Assembly: GCA_028868305.1 (NCBI GenBank)
Contig: JAGWUS010000011.1
Coordinates: forward strand, 1 to 64,000
From: Burkholderiales bacterium
Lineage (GTDB): Bacteria; Pseudomonadota; Gammaproteobacteria; Burkholderiales; Burkholderiaceae_C
Direction of reading: 5' to 3'
Length of the DNA: 64,000 nucleotides
The notes under the pieces are model-generated. The model made no database searches, had not been told where the DNA came from, and saw nothing but the letters and a program-made list of their open reading frames with translations. The position numbers were made by a program, and so were the translations under genes. This document shows, piece after piece, positions 45,675-54,603 of the stretch (its first letter is position 1; every line of letters starts with the position of its first letter).

Positions 45675-46526
45675 ATGAAGATTCAACTGCTCTCCGACCT
45701 GCACCTGGAAGCGCATCCGCACTGGTGTGCTCAACCCGCCCCGGGTGCCGATGTCCTGGTGCTGGCAGGCGATGTGGGCTCGTACCAGCCAGGTTCGCAG
45801 CTGGCCGATGCCGACTTTGGCCTGACCCGGTTCTCGGCCGCAGCAGGCTGGCCCACCCCGGTGATTTTTGTGCCCGGCAACCACGAGTACGATGGCATGG
45901 ATTTCGATTTGGCCCACGCCCGCCTGCAGGACACCTGCGCCCGCCTGGGTCTGCACTGGCTGGAGCGCGACACCCTGGTGCTGGACGGCGTGCGTTTTGT
46001 TGGCACTACCTTGTGGACCGACTTTGACGCACTCTGCCCCGCCGACCCCACCTCGGCCAGCGCACTGGCATCGCAGCGCAAGGCGCGGGACAAAGCGTTT
46101 CGGGCGGCAAACTTCTACCTGCGCAAGACACTCACCCAACGCGCAGGCCAGCCCTGGCTGGCCGAAGGTGTACGTGAGCAAGCACTGATGTGCCAGCAAT
46201 GGCTGCGCGAGGCTCTTGCAATGCCGTTTGATGGACCCACCGTGGCCGTCACCCACTTTGCGCCCAGTCTGATGAGCGCCGATCCGCGCTACGGCATGGT
46301 GCCGGGCACCGCCGGCTTCTGCAATACGCTGGACGACTTGTTGCCCCTCGCCCAGCTGTGGCTGCATGGTCACCTGCACGCACCCAGCGACTATCTGCAC
46401 CGGGGTTGCCGGGTGGTGGCCAATCCGCTGGGCTATGCCCGCAAGAACGAGCAGGCCCGCTTCCAGCCTGAAATGCTGATCGAAATTGGCCTTCAGCCCC
46501 CGTCAAATCTCCACAATCAGCTATAG
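45675..46526 (+). CDS. Calcineurin-like metallophosphoesterase
   Basis: A 283-residue hydrolase. The metal-binding motifs are LLSDLHLEAHP (D-x-H), VLAGDVGSY (GD), FVPGNHEYDGM (GNHE), VTHFAP (H) and LHGHLHAP (GHxH), a complete set for a dinuclear metal centre. The substrate is unknown. It is probably cotranscribed with the LysR gene just upstream. The 245 bases after it (46527-46771) contain no gene I can support, only the promoter region of the next gene. Confidence 0.82.
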   Translation: MKIQLLSDLHLEAHPHWCAQPAPGADVLVLAGDVGSYQPGSQLADADFGLTRFSAAAGWPTPVIFVPGNHEYDGMDFDLAHARLQDTCARLGLHWLERDTLVLDGVRFVGTTLWTDFDALCPADPTSASALASQRKARDKAFRAANFYLRKTLTQRAGQPWLAEGVREQALMCQQWLREALAMPFDGPTVAVTHFAPSLMSADPRYGMVPGTAGFCNTLDDLLPLAQLWLHGHLHAPSDYLHRGCRVVANPLGYARKNEQARFQPEMLIEIGLQPPSNLHNQL

Positions 46527-46771
46527 AAACCATAGCGAACAGTAACCCTGCTCAGAGGAACTTTTGGGCGGCTACGCGCTGCTACTGGCACATCGGGGCA
46601 CCCCGGCGTCGGAGCAGGGGGGAGTCCTGTAAAAGAGGGACGGGTAGCTCGGTGCTGGTGCGCATGGCGTCCTCTTGGGTGCTTCTTTTTGGCAGTTGCC
46701 ACAGGATACCCAAGGGCTTTGGGCGAGCTAGTCGTTTCGGTACACTGGACCCATCATCCCGGGAGATTTGT

Positions 46772-47194
46772 ATGAAGATTCTTCTCGCCGTAGACGGCAG
46801 TGACTACAGCAAGAAAATGCTGGCCTATCTGGCCACGCACGACACCCTGTTTACCAAGGACCACCAGTACACCGTATTCACCGCCCAGGCGGCTTTGCCT
46901 GCGCGCGCGCGCGCCACTGTCGGCAAAGACGTGGTGGAAAAATACTACGCAGAAGAAAGCGAGAAAGTGCTGGCACCCATTTCCAAGTTCCTGCTGCGCC
47001 ACGGCATCGATGCCAAAAGCAGCTGGAAAGTAGGCCACGCAGGCGAATGCATTTCCAAACTGGCCGAACAGGGCAAGTTTGACCTGGTGGTGATGGGCTC
47101 CCATGGCCACGGCTCGCTGGTCAAGCTCGTCATGGGTTCGGTCGCCACTGCGGTGCTGGCGCACTGCACCGTGCCGGTGCTGCTGGTTCGCTGA
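46772..47194 (+). CDS. Universal stress protein (UspA family)
   Basis: A 140-residue single-domain Usp. It begins MKILLAVDGSDYSKKMLAYL. The ATP-binding C-terminal motif GSHGHGSLVKLVMGSVATAV, with GxxG-9x-GS(S/V), is present, so this is the ATP-binding subtype. The start at 46772 follows GGGAGATTTGT; the frame is open 40 codons further but those are not Usp-like. It is monocistronic and faces the TetR gene. Confidence 0.88.
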   Translation: MKILLAVDGSDYSKKMLAYLATHDTLFTKDHQYTVFTAQAALPARARATVGKDVVEKYYAEESEKVLAPISKFLLRHGIDAKSSWKVGHAGECISKLAEQGKFDLVVMGSHGHGSLVKLVMGSVATAVLAHCTVPVLLVR

Positions 47195-47197
47195 ATT

Positions 47198-47252
47198 TGC
47201 TATTAATTCAATAGCTGCTCGCGCAATATTGACTGGGGCTAACGGGCATTTA
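47198..47252 (+). repeat. Dispersed intergenic repeat, copy 4
   Basis: TGCTATTAATTCAATAGCTG, CTCGCGCAATATTGACT, GGGGCTAACGGGCATTT. It is the clearest copy together with 52699-52757. It runs into the 3' end of the TetR gene and supplies its stop codon (47239-47241). Confidence 0.6.
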
Positions 47253-47856
47253 GTCCATCAAAGCAGGTGCTCATGACCAGATCAAGGATCTGGTCATTGT
47301 CGTGCTGCCCGCCCATCTTGAGGAACTCCAGCACCGGGTCGCAGGCGCGCGCATACAAGGTGTAGAGCACTGCGATAGCGGGTATTTGGGCGTTGATCCT
47401 CCCCGTCGCCTGCGCTGTTTCGATCCAGGCCCCAAGAATGTCACTGACTTCCAGCAAACCATTCATGTAGTCCTTGCTGGCCATCAGGGTCGCCCGCAGG
47501 CTGGAATTCTGACTGGGCAGGGAAGGCATCTCGCCGTCGAGCTTGAGCTGCATGGTCCAGCGCACCACGGTGCGCAGTTTGTCCAGCGGCTCGGCATCGG
47601 GCGGCAAGGTGGCCAAAAAGTCCTGGGCACGCTGCATGACACGCACCATGGCGGCACAGGCCAGATCTTCCTTGCTGGGAAAGTGCTTGTACAGACTGGC
47701 TTTGGCAATGCCGACACTTGCGGCAACCTCATCCACCGTCATCGCCTCGAATCCCTTTTCCGCCAACAAGTGGTTAACTGCGCGGATGATGGCGTCTTCG
47801 CGCGCCTGGAGCATCTGCTCCTTGAAGGAGACTTTGACAACATTTCCAGTTTTCAT
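47239..47856 (-). CDS. TetR/AcrR-family transcriptional regulator
   Basis: A 205-residue repressor. The N-terminal helix-turn-helix (about residues 18-65) reads REDAIIRAVNHLLAEKGFEA, MTVDEVAASVGIAKASLYKH, FPSKEDL. The ligand-binding C-terminus (70-200) shows no family that I can name. Its last codons and stop fall in a dispersed repeat. It shares no tight unit with its neighbours, and its targets are unknown. Confidence 0.85.
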   Translation of the reverse strand: MKTGNVVKVSFKEQMLQAREDAIIRAVNHLLAEKGFEAMTVDEVAASVGIAKASLYKHFPSKEDLACAAMVRVMQRAQDFLATLPPDAEPLDKLRTVVRWTMQLKLDGEMPSLPSQNSSLRATLMASKDYMNGLLEVSDILGAWIETAQATGRINAQIPAIAVLYTLYARACDPVLEFLKMGGQHDNDQILDLVMSTCFDGLNAR

Positions 47857-47909
47857 GTGCCTAGTTTAGCCTGTATCGTCAATTTGTGTAGGTAAAGGCT
47901 ATTTTGTGA

Positions 47910-48833
47910 CTATGCAGTTTTTTGGTTGTGGGCCAGGGCCTGGATGGCCGCACCCTCCAAGGCGGCCGTCAGGCGGTCGATCACTGCCGAATGCAGGTTC
48001 CAGCAGTGCCAGTACAGGTTCACCGGCAAGGTCGCCTGAGGTGCCAGGTTCACCAGATCCCCGCTTGCCAGCAGGGCGCGCACCTGCAACTCGGGCACGA
48101 CGGTCGCACCCCATCCGGCCAGCGCAGCACGCACCTGCCCTTCGGAGCTGGGGACAAACCGCTGGCTCAGGGCCACCCGGCGCAGGCCCAGCGCACGCCC
48201 CACAAACTCGGATTGCAGATCGTCCTTGCGGTTGAAAGCGATGAAGGGAATCTGCCGGAAGTTATGTGCGGTGAGGCCCTGCGGGCAATGCGCCTGCGCA
48301 TAGTCGCGCCCAGCGACCGCCACATACTGCATGGCCCCCAGCGGCAACACCTTGCAACCGCGCAAGGCCTGCTTGACGGTGGTGACGCAGCCCAGCACCT
48401 GCCCCTCGCGCAACCACTCATGGGTAAAGTCCTGATCATCCGTAATGATTTCGAGAGGTAAGCCCTTACTTACCAGTGGCCCCAAAGCAGGCAGTGCCCA
48501 GGTGGAGATGCTGTCGGCATTGATGGCAATCGAGACGCGGTCTTCCTCCCGCGCATGGCCGGCATCGGGCGTGAGCTCCTGCAAGTCGGTCTCCAGATCC
48601 TCGCGCAGCAGCCGCATCTGCATGGCATGTTTGATCAGCAGACGCCCCGCCGAGGTGGGTTTGAGTGGTCTGCTACGCACCAGCAGCACGGTGCCGGCCT
48701 GTACTTCTAGAGCCCGCAGACGCTGCGACACCGCCGACTGGGTGACCGACAGGCGCAACGCGGCGCGCTCGAACCCGCCCTCTTCCACGATGGTGGCAAG
48801 GCATTCCAGAGCATCGGTATCGAATGCACGCAT
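47910..48833 (-). CDS. LysR-family regulator, ArgP/IciA type
   Basis: A 307-residue LysR protein. The N-terminus FDTDALECLATIVEEGGFER, AALRLSVTQSAVSQRLRALE is characteristic of ArgP (IciA), which responds to lysine/arginine and usually activates the exporter ArgO/LysE. Here the divergent neighbour is a D-amino-acid dehydrogenase, not an exporter. That hints at control of amino-acid catabolism, or a distant target. An ATTAG-N5-CTAAT dyad lies 12 bases upstream of its start. Confidence 0.82.
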   Translation of the reverse strand: MRAFDTDALECLATIVEEGGFERAALRLSVTQSAVSQRLRALEVQAGTVLLVRSRPLKPTSAGRLLIKHAMQMRLLREDLETDLQELTPDAGHAREEDRVSIAINADSISTWALPALGPLVSKGLPLEIITDDQDFTHEWLREGQVLGCVTTVKQALRGCKVLPLGAMQYVAVAGRDYAQAHCPQGLTAHNFRQIPFIAFNRKDDLQSEFVGRALGLRRVALSQRFVPSSEGQVRAALAGWGATVVPELQVRALLASGDLVNLAPQATLPVNLYWHCWNLHSAVIDRLTAALEGAAIQALAHNQKTA

Positions 48834-48844
48834 GAAACTACTTT

Positions 48845-48859
48845 ATTAGGCTTACTAAT
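48845..48859. promoter_or_regulatory. LysR-type operator between the ArgP-like gene and dadA
   Basis: ATTAG-GCTTA-CTAAT is a perfect dyad with the T-N11-A form of LysR boxes, located in the 88-base gap between divergent genes. Confidence 0.55.
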
Positions 48860-48921
48860 GAATTCTCAGTTTAGGTAATTTTACTTTTAATGCAAAGCGC
48901 TTTCAATCACACTTCTTTGCC

Positions 48922-50262
48922 ATGAAGATCACAATCCTTGGCGCAGGCATCATTGGTATCAGCACGGCATGGCATCTGGCAGAGCGCGGCCACGAAGTCA
49001 CCGTGGTCGACCGGCAGGCGGACGCAGCACTGGAAACCAGTTTTGCCAACGCGGCACAAATTTCGGTCAGCTACTGCGAGCCCTGGGCCAACCGCGAAGC
49101 CCCGCTCAAGGCCCTGAAGTGGATGTTCAGCAAAGAAGCCCCCCTGCTGTTCCGCCCGCAATTCCCCATTGGTGAAGGCTTTCACCAGTACCGCTGGGGC
49201 CTGGAATTTCTGGCCAACTGCAATGATGCCGCGTTCGAGCGCAATGTGCAGCAACTGGTGGCACTGGGTTCCTACAGCCACACCGCCCTCAAGGACGTGG
49301 TGGCGGCCACCGGCATTGATTACAACCGTCTGGAAAAAGGCATTGCCCACTTTTACCTGGACCAGAAATCGTTTGACGATGCCGCCCGGGCTGCGGCCCT
49401 GATGTCCAAATACGGCGTGAACCGCCGCGTGGTCAGCAAGGAAGAGTTGCTGAAGATCGAACCCGCGTTCCGCCAGTTTGGCGACCGCATTGTGGGCGGC
49501 ACCTACACCGCCAGCGATGAAAGTGGCGATGCCCGCATTTTCACCCAGGAGCTGGCCAAACGCTGTGCCGCCCGGGGCGTGCAGTTCCTCTGGAACCACG
49601 ATGTCCTCTCGCTCAACGAAGTGGGCGACAGCATCGACTCCGTGGCCGTGCGCGACCGCACGACCGGCCGCTCCGAGGCGCTCTCAGCAGACCACTTTGT
49701 TCTGGCCATGGGCTCTTACACCGCGCCCCTGCTGCGCACTGTGGGGGTGAACCTGCCGATTTACCCCGGCAAGGGCTACAGCGCCACCTTCAAGATTCTC
49801 AAACCTGAACTCGCGCCCCAGGTCAGCTTCATTGACGACTCGGTCAAATGCGCCGTCAGCCGCCTGGGCGACCAGTTGCGCATTGCAGGCACCATTGAAG
49901 TGGGTGGCTACAGCCTGGACCTGGACGGCTCGCTGGCCCGCGCGCGCTGCGCCATGCTGGCCCGCCGCATTGAAACAGTATTCCCCCGCGTGTGCGACAC
50001 CCGCAGTGTCGAAGAAGGCGGCAACCCCAACTACTGGACCGGCCTGCGCCCTTCGACCCCCACCAATATTCCTTTTATTGGCAAAACCAAAGTTGGCAAG
50101 CTGTGGGTCAACGCTGGCCACGGTACCCTGGGCTGGACGCACGGTGCGGGTTCGGGCAAAGCCATTGCCGAACTCATCAGCGGCCGCCAGCCGGCCATGC
50201 AGTTTGGTTTCTGCGGCATGGACAAACCGGCCCCCCGCACCACCGTGCTAAAACATGCCTGA
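48922..50262 (+). CDS. dadA: D-amino acid dehydrogenase, DadA-like
   Basis: A 446-residue FAD enzyme that oxidises D-amino acids (typically D-alanine) to oxo acids, feeding electrons to the respiratory chain. The FAD fingerprint is ITILGAGIIGISTAWHLAER (residues about 3-22), with the acidic residue in VTVVDRQ. The family segment TSFANAAQISVSYCEPWANR and the C-terminal GLRPSTPTNIPFIG, then GHGTLGWTHGAGSGK complete it. Length is slightly above the usual 416-435. There is no alanine racemase partner (dadX) in the window. It is divergent from the ArgP-like regulator. Confidence 0.88.
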   Translation: MKITILGAGIIGISTAWHLAERGHEVTVVDRQADAALETSFANAAQISVSYCEPWANREAPLKALKWMFSKEAPLLFRPQFPIGEGFHQYRWGLEFLANCNDAAFERNVQQLVALGSYSHTALKDVVAATGIDYNRLEKGIAHFYLDQKSFDDAARAAALMSKYGVNRRVVSKEELLKIEPAFRQFGDRIVGGTYTASDESGDARIFTQELAKRCAARGVQFLWNHDVLSLNEVGDSIDSVAVRDRTTGRSEALSADHFVLAMGSYTAPLLRTVGVNLPIYPGKGYSATFKILKPELAPQVSFIDDSVKCAVSRLGDQLRIAGTIEVGGYSLDLDGSLARARCAMLARRIETVFPRVCDTRSVEEGGNPNYWTGLRPSTPTNIPFIGKTKVGKLWVNAGHGTLGWTHGAGSGKAIAELISGRQPAMQFGFCGMDKPAPRTTVLKHA

Positions 50263-50283
50263 ACCCGGCTCTGAAACGTCACC

Positions 50284-51210
50284 TTATTCCGGGTGCGCCT
50301 GTACCAGGGATTCCTGAAACGCCCGTGTTGCCCGCGAAGGTTGCGGTGAGCGGCGGACAATCGCCAGGAACTGGCAGTCGTAGCGCAACACTTCCGGCTC
50401 CAGGGCGCGCATCTGGCCTTTTTGCACAAAACTCTGGGCATAGTGGTCGGGCAGAAAACCCAGAAACTGCCCGCTCAGGATCAGCGTGGCAATGGACTCC
50501 TGGTCAAACCCGGTGGCCGTGCGCGGCAGGCGCTGGCGCTGGGTCAGCTCCATATTGGGTGAGTGGTAGCCCAGGCCGGCAAAACGCTGCTCGCGCAGGC
50601 TTTCCCAGGTCAGTACCACCGACGTTTGTGCAAATAGCGGATGGTCCGCCCCGCAGTACAGCGACATGGCTTCCTCGAACAAGGGCGTGTACTCCAGCAT
50701 GTCCGAACTGCGGTGGCCCGGGATGATGCCGATATGGAAGGTGCCGTCCAGCACTCCGCGCTCAATCGCCGTCAGCGTGCCCACATGCAGATTGAGCGCC
50801 ACGTCGGGTGCCTGCTGCGTAAACAGCGCGATGGCCTGCGCGATGTGGCATTGCGGATTGCTGGCCGTCTTGTCGAACACGGCCACGTGCAGCGCACCCC
50901 CCATGCGCTGGTGAATCTCGTCCACCCCGCTGCGAAACGCCTCGGTAGCCGCCAGCAACTGGGTGGTCTGCGCATAAATCTTTTCGCCCTCGGGCGTCAG
51001 CGCAAAGCCCGCACGGCCGCGCCGGCACAGGGTCAGACCAAGCCGGGTTTCCAGGTCCTTCACATGGCGGCTGACGGTGGAGGTGCCGATGTTGAGCTCC
51101 AGCTCCGCCGCGGCCATGCCGCCACAATCGACCACGGTGCGAAACACGCGCAGCAGACGCAGGTCCATGTCGCTGAGCTGGCCGAGTACGGCTTTGTGTT
51201 TTACTTGCAT
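50284..51210 (-). CDS. LysR-family regulator of the aminotransferase/dehydrogenase pair (inferred)
   Basis: A 308-residue LysR protein. The HTH is in MDLRLLRVFRTVVDCGG, MAAAELELNIGTSTVSRHVK. The effector domain follows (GALHVAVFDKTASNPQCHIA). It ends 21 bases after dadA (convergent) and is divergent from the aminotransferase gene across a 101-base gap, the normal place for the target of a LysR regulator. MQVKHKAV at 51210 is taken as start; Met 14 residues in is an alternative. Confidence 0.83.
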   Translation of the reverse strand: MQVKHKAVLGQLSDMDLRLLRVFRTVVDCGGMAAAELELNIGTSTVSRHVKDLETRLGLTLCRRGRAGFALTPEGEKIYAQTTQLLAATEAFRSGVDEIHQRMGGALHVAVFDKTASNPQCHIAQAIALFTQQAPDVALNLHVGTLTAIERGVLDGTFHIGIIPGHRSSDMLEYTPLFEEAMSLYCGADHPLFAQTSVVLTWESLREQRFAGLGYHSPNMELTQRQRLPRTATGFDQESIATLILSGQFLGFLPDHYAQSFVQKGQMRALEPEVLRYDCQFLAIVRRSPQPSRATRAFQESLVQAHPE

Positions 51211-51311
51211 AAATTTGCAACCAAGTAGTGATATTTGTGACTTTATAAGAGTAACAGAGCCCACCACAATCCACAGACTATTTTGGGCACCGCGCTGCCC
51301 CAGGAGACCCC

Positions 51312-52688
51312 ATGAACCTCAACGACACCACCGGCCAGACCGTCACCAGCACCACGCCCTACCCCCGGGACCGCGCGTTCCTGGAAGCGCACTGGATGCC
51401 CTATACCGCCAACCGCAACTTCAAGGCCTCAGGCGCTCAGTCCGGGCGCATGATGGTCAGCGCCCAGGGCTGCTACTACACCGACAGCAATGGCAAGAAG
51501 ATTTTTGATGGCCTCTCGGGCCTGTGGACCTGCGGCCTGGGCCATGGCCGCACCGAGATTGCCGAGGCGGTGGGCCGCCAGGCCGCCACACTGGACTATT
51601 CCCCCGCCTTCCAGTACGGCCACCCGCTGTCGTTCGAGCTGGCCAACAAGATCCGCGAACTCACGCCCGACGGGCTGGACTATGTGTTCTTCACCGGCTC
51701 TGGCTCCGAGTCAGCGGATACGTCGCTCAAGATGGCCCGCGCCTATTGGCGCGCCAAGGGCATGGGCACCAAGACGCGCCTGATTGGCCGCGAGAAGGGT
51801 TACCACGGCGTGAACTACGGCGGCATCTCCGTCGGTGGCATTGGCGGCAACCGCAAGATCTTTGGGCAGGGCATTGAGGCCGACCACCTGCCTCACACCC
51901 AGCCTGCCGCTGGCGCCTTCTACAAGGGTATGCCGCCCACGGGTGTGGAACTGGCCGACGAATTGCTCAAACTCATTACGTTGCACGACGCCAGCAATAT
52001 TGCAGCCGTAATTGTGGAGCCCATGTCCGGCTCGGCCGGTGTGGTCATTCCTCCCGTGGGCTACCTGCAGCGCCTGCGCGAGATCTGCACCGCCAACAAC
52101 ATCCTGCTGATATTTGACGAAGTCATCACCGGCTTTGGCCGCATGGGTGCCTACACCGGTGCAGCCGCGTTTGGCGTGGTGCCCGACATTGCCAACTTTG
52201 CCAAGCAGATCACCAACGGCACACAACCCCTGGGCTGCGTGGTCGCCACCAAGGACATTTACGACGCCTTCATGGCACAGGGCGGACCGGACTACATGCT
52301 GGAGTTCCCGCACGGCTACACCTACTCCGCCCACCCGGTGGCCTGCGCTGCCGGCATCGCCGCGCTGGACATTTTGGTGAAGGAAAACATGGTGGAACGC
52401 GCCGCAGCCCTGGCGCCGCATTTCGAGAAAGCCGTGCACAGCCTCAAGGGTGCCAAGCACGTGCTGGACATCCGCAACTACGGGCTGGCCGCCGGCTTCA
52501 CCATCGCCCCGGCACCCGGTGAGCCCGCCAAGCGCCCGTACGAAATTGCCATGCGATGCCTGGATAAAGGCTTCTACGTACGCTACGGTGGCGATACCAT
52601 CCAGCTGGCGCCACCGTTCATTGCCACGCCTGCCGAGATTGACAGCCTGGTCAACGCGCTGGGCGAAGCCATGAACGCCACCGACTGA
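51312..52688 (+). CDS. Class III omega-aminotransferase (beta-alanine:pyruvate type)
   Basis: A 458-residue PLP enzyme transferring amino groups from beta-alanine or other omega-amines to pyruvate. Evidence: the N-terminal HWMPYTANRNFKASG, the family motif VFFTGSGSESADTSLKMARA, LIFDEVITGFGRMG (PLP ring Asp), and the PLP lysine in NFAKQITNGTQPLG (about residue 298). CAGGAGA lies 5 bases before the ATG. It is followed by mmsA on the same strand, so beta-alanine would give malonate semialdehyde and then acetyl-CoA. Confidence 0.87.
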   Translation: MNLNDTTGQTVTSTTPYPRDRAFLEAHWMPYTANRNFKASGAQSGRMMVSAQGCYYTDSNGKKIFDGLSGLWTCGLGHGRTEIAEAVGRQAATLDYSPAFQYGHPLSFELANKIRELTPDGLDYVFFTGSGSESADTSLKMARAYWRAKGMGTKTRLIGREKGYHGVNYGGISVGGIGGNRKIFGQGIEADHLPHTQPAAGAFYKGMPPTGVELADELLKLITLHDASNIAAVIVEPMSGSAGVVIPPVGYLQRLREICTANNILLIFDEVITGFGRMGAYTGAAAFGVVPDIANFAKQITNGTQPLGCVVATKDIYDAFMAQGGPDYMLEFPHGYTYSAHPVACAAGIAALDILVKENMVERAAALAPHFEKAVHSLKGAKHVLDIRNYGLAAGFTIAPAPGEPAKRPYEIAMRCLDKGFYVRYGGDTIQLAPPFIATPAEIDSLVNALGEAMNATD

Positions 52689-52698
52689 TCTTTCCATC

Positions 52699-52757
52699 GC
52701 TATTTATTTGATAGCTGCTCGTGCATAGTGCACGGGGGCTAGCAGTCATTTTTACTA
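52699..52757 (+). repeat. Dispersed intergenic repeat, copy 5
   Basis: CGCTATTTATTTGATAGCTG, CTCGTGCATAGTGCACG, GGGGCTAGCAGTCATTTTTA. It sits between the aminotransferase gene and mmsA, inside the likely operon, and contains GTGCATAGTGCAC, a near-perfect dyad. Confidence 0.6.
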
Positions 52758-52774
52758 TTAACCTGGCAACTGAC

Positions 52775-54292
52775 ATGACATCTACACTTCCCCTCGTTGG
52801 TCACCTGATTGGCGGCAAAATCGTCCAGGGCGCAAACGCGAATTCACGTTCGCAAGACGTTTTCAACCCCGCCACCGGCAAGGCCGAGAAGCGTGTGCTG
52901 CTGGCCGACAAGGCCACGGTGGAGCAGGCCATTTCCAATGCGCAAGCCGCCTTCCCCGCCTGGCGCAACACGCCACCCCTCAAGCGCGCCCGCGTGATGG
53001 GCAACCTCAAGGTGCTGCTGGAACAGCACGCCGACGAACTCTGCGCCATGATTACGGCCGAGCACGGCAAGGTGCTGTCGGACGCTTTGGGCGAGCTGCA
53101 ACGCGGTATTGAAAACGTGGAATACGCCAGCTACGCGCCCGAGTTGCTCAAGGGCGAGCACAGCAAGAACGTCGGCCCGGCCATCGACAGCTGGAGCGAG
53201 TTCCAGGCGCTGGGCGTGACTGCCGGCATTACGCCATTCAATTTCCCGGCCATGGTGCCCTTGTGGATGTGGCCCATGGCCGTGGCCTGCGGCAACTGCT
53301 TCATCCTCAAGCCCTCGGAGCGGGACCCCACCAGCACGCTGCGCATTGCCGAGCTGGCCCTCGAAGCCGGTCTGCCACCGGGCGTGCTCAATGTGGTCAA
53401 TGGCGACAAGGAGGCCGTGGACACGCTCTTGACCGACCCGCGCGTGAAGGCGGTGAGCTTTGTCGGCTCCACCCCGATTGCCGAATACATCTACAGCACC
53501 GGCTGCGCGCACGGCAAGCGCGTGCAGGCCCTGGGTGGCGCCAAGAACCACGCCGTGGTCATGCCCGACGCCGATATCGCCAACGCCGTCAATGCACTCA
53601 TGGGCGCAGCCTATGGCTCCTGCGGCGAACGCTGCATGGCGATACCGCTGGTCGTCGCCGTGGGCGATGCGACGGCCGACGCCGTGATTGCCGGGCTCAA
53701 GGCAGAAATTTCCAAGATGAAAGTCGGCCCCGGCACCGCGCCCGGGATGGACATGGGTCCGCTGGTCACCAAGCCGCACTTCGAGAAGGTGCGCGGCTAT
53801 GTGGACCAGGGCGTGAAAGAAGGCGCCACACTGGTCGTGGACGGCCGCGGCCTGTCGGTGGCCGGCCATGAAGAAGGCTATTTCCTCGGCCCCTGCCTGT
53901 TCGACAACGTCCAACCCGGCATGGTGATTTACCAGGAAGAAATCTTCGGCCCGGTGCTGGGCGTGGTGCGCGTTAAAACATTGCAAGAAGCCATGGACCT
54001 GATCGACGCCCACGAGTACGGCAACGGCACCTGCATCTTCACCCGCGACGGCGAAGCGGCACGCTACTTCACCGACAACATCCAGGTCGGCATGGTCGGC
54101 GTCAACGTGCCCCTGCCCGTGCCCGTGGCCTACCACTCGTTTGGCGGCTGGAAGCGTTCGCTCTTTGGTGATCTGCATGCCTACGGACCGGATGCGGTGC
54201 GCTTTTACACCAAGCGCAAGACCATCACCCAGCGCTGGCCGAGTGCGGGGGTGCGGGAGGGGACGGTGTTTAGTTTTCCGAGCAGCAAATAA
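52775..54292 (+). CDS. mmsA: CoA-acylating (methyl)malonate-semialdehyde dehydrogenase
   Basis: A 505-residue aldehyde dehydrogenase. It starts MTSTLPLVGHLIGGK. The NAD-fold segment is GVTAGITPFNFPAMVPLWMW and the glycine motif FVGSTPIAEYIYSTG. The catalytic Cys is in GSCGERCMAIPL (GxCGxRCMA being diagnostic of MmsA). C-terminal EEIFGPVLGVVRV and HSFGGWKRSLFGD complete it. It converts malonate or methylmalonate semialdehyde plus CoA to acetyl- or propionyl-CoA. The Met at 52775 is used; the frame extends into the repeat upstream. Confidence 0.92.
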   Translation: MTSTLPLVGHLIGGKIVQGANANSRSQDVFNPATGKAEKRVLLADKATVEQAISNAQAAFPAWRNTPPLKRARVMGNLKVLLEQHADELCAMITAEHGKVLSDALGELQRGIENVEYASYAPELLKGEHSKNVGPAIDSWSEFQALGVTAGITPFNFPAMVPLWMWPMAVACGNCFILKPSERDPTSTLRIAELALEAGLPPGVLNVVNGDKEAVDTLLTDPRVKAVSFVGSTPIAEYIYSTGCAHGKRVQALGGAKNHAVVMPDADIANAVNALMGAAYGSCGERCMAIPLVVAVGDATADAVIAGLKAEISKMKVGPGTAPGMDMGPLVTKPHFEKVRGYVDQGVKEGATLVVDGRGLSVAGHEEGYFLGPCLFDNVQPGMVIYQEEIFGPVLGVVRVKTLQEAMDLIDAHEYGNGTCIFTRDGEAARYFTDNIQVGMVGVNVPLPVPVAYHSFGGWKRSLFGDLHAYGPDAVRFYTKRKTITQRWPSAGVREGTVFSFPSSK

Positions 54293-54305
54293 CACGCGCA
54301 AAACA

Positions 54306-54340
54306 AAAAGCCTCGTCTGGTTTCAGACGAGGCTTTTTTT
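54306..54340 (+). terminator. Rho-independent terminator of mmsA
   Basis: AAAGCCTCGTCTG pairs with CAGACGAGGCTTT around a 4-base GTTT loop, with T7 after and A-run before, so it can work in both directions for mmsA and the convergent remnant. Confidence 0.92.
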
Positions 54341-54354
54341 ATGCCTGCCAAGTT

Positions 54355-54597
54355 CTACTGCAAGCCCAGCGGGAGCTGCCGTGCATCCAGCCCCAGTGCT
54401 TGAAGCTCTCGCCTGAAATGGTTCATGGCCAACGGAAACGCTTGGGCCACGAGCACATACTGGTACTCGCTGTCATCCATCAGTGGCGTCACTTGATCTT
54501 CTACAACTTCCGTGGGGTAGTAAAACTTGGCCTCAAAGTCGCCTGCAAAGGTCGCTTGGTCTTTGGCATCCTTCTCCCTCTTTGCGGTGGCTTTCAC
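54355..54597 (-). CDS. Hypothetical protein, 80 residues, probably a remnant
   Basis: I do not recognise this protein. The segment DFEAKFYYPTEVVEDQVTPL and DDSEYQYVLVAQAFPLAMN look like real coding sequence, but the frame has no strong start: upstream it would run from a GTG beside a stop. The neighbouring upstream ORF is frameshifted. I treat the pair as a decaying two-gene unit between two good terminator or gene ends. Confidence 0.35.
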   Translation of the reverse strand: MKATAKREKDAKDQATFAGDFEAKFYYPTEVVEDQVTPLMDDSEYQYVLVAQAFPLAMNHFRRELQALGLDARQLPLGLQ

Positions 54598-54603
54598 ACC
54601 TAA

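Noticed and set aside
46527-46771. Small RNA gene or tRNA in the gap before the universal stress gene
   Set aside because: No cloverleaf, terminator or promoter pair could be supported; it probably holds only the usp promoter.
52844-54301. 485-residue open frame antisense to mmsA
   Set aside because: Same type of shadow; low-complexity His/Gly-rich translation opposite a fully conserved dehydrogenase.
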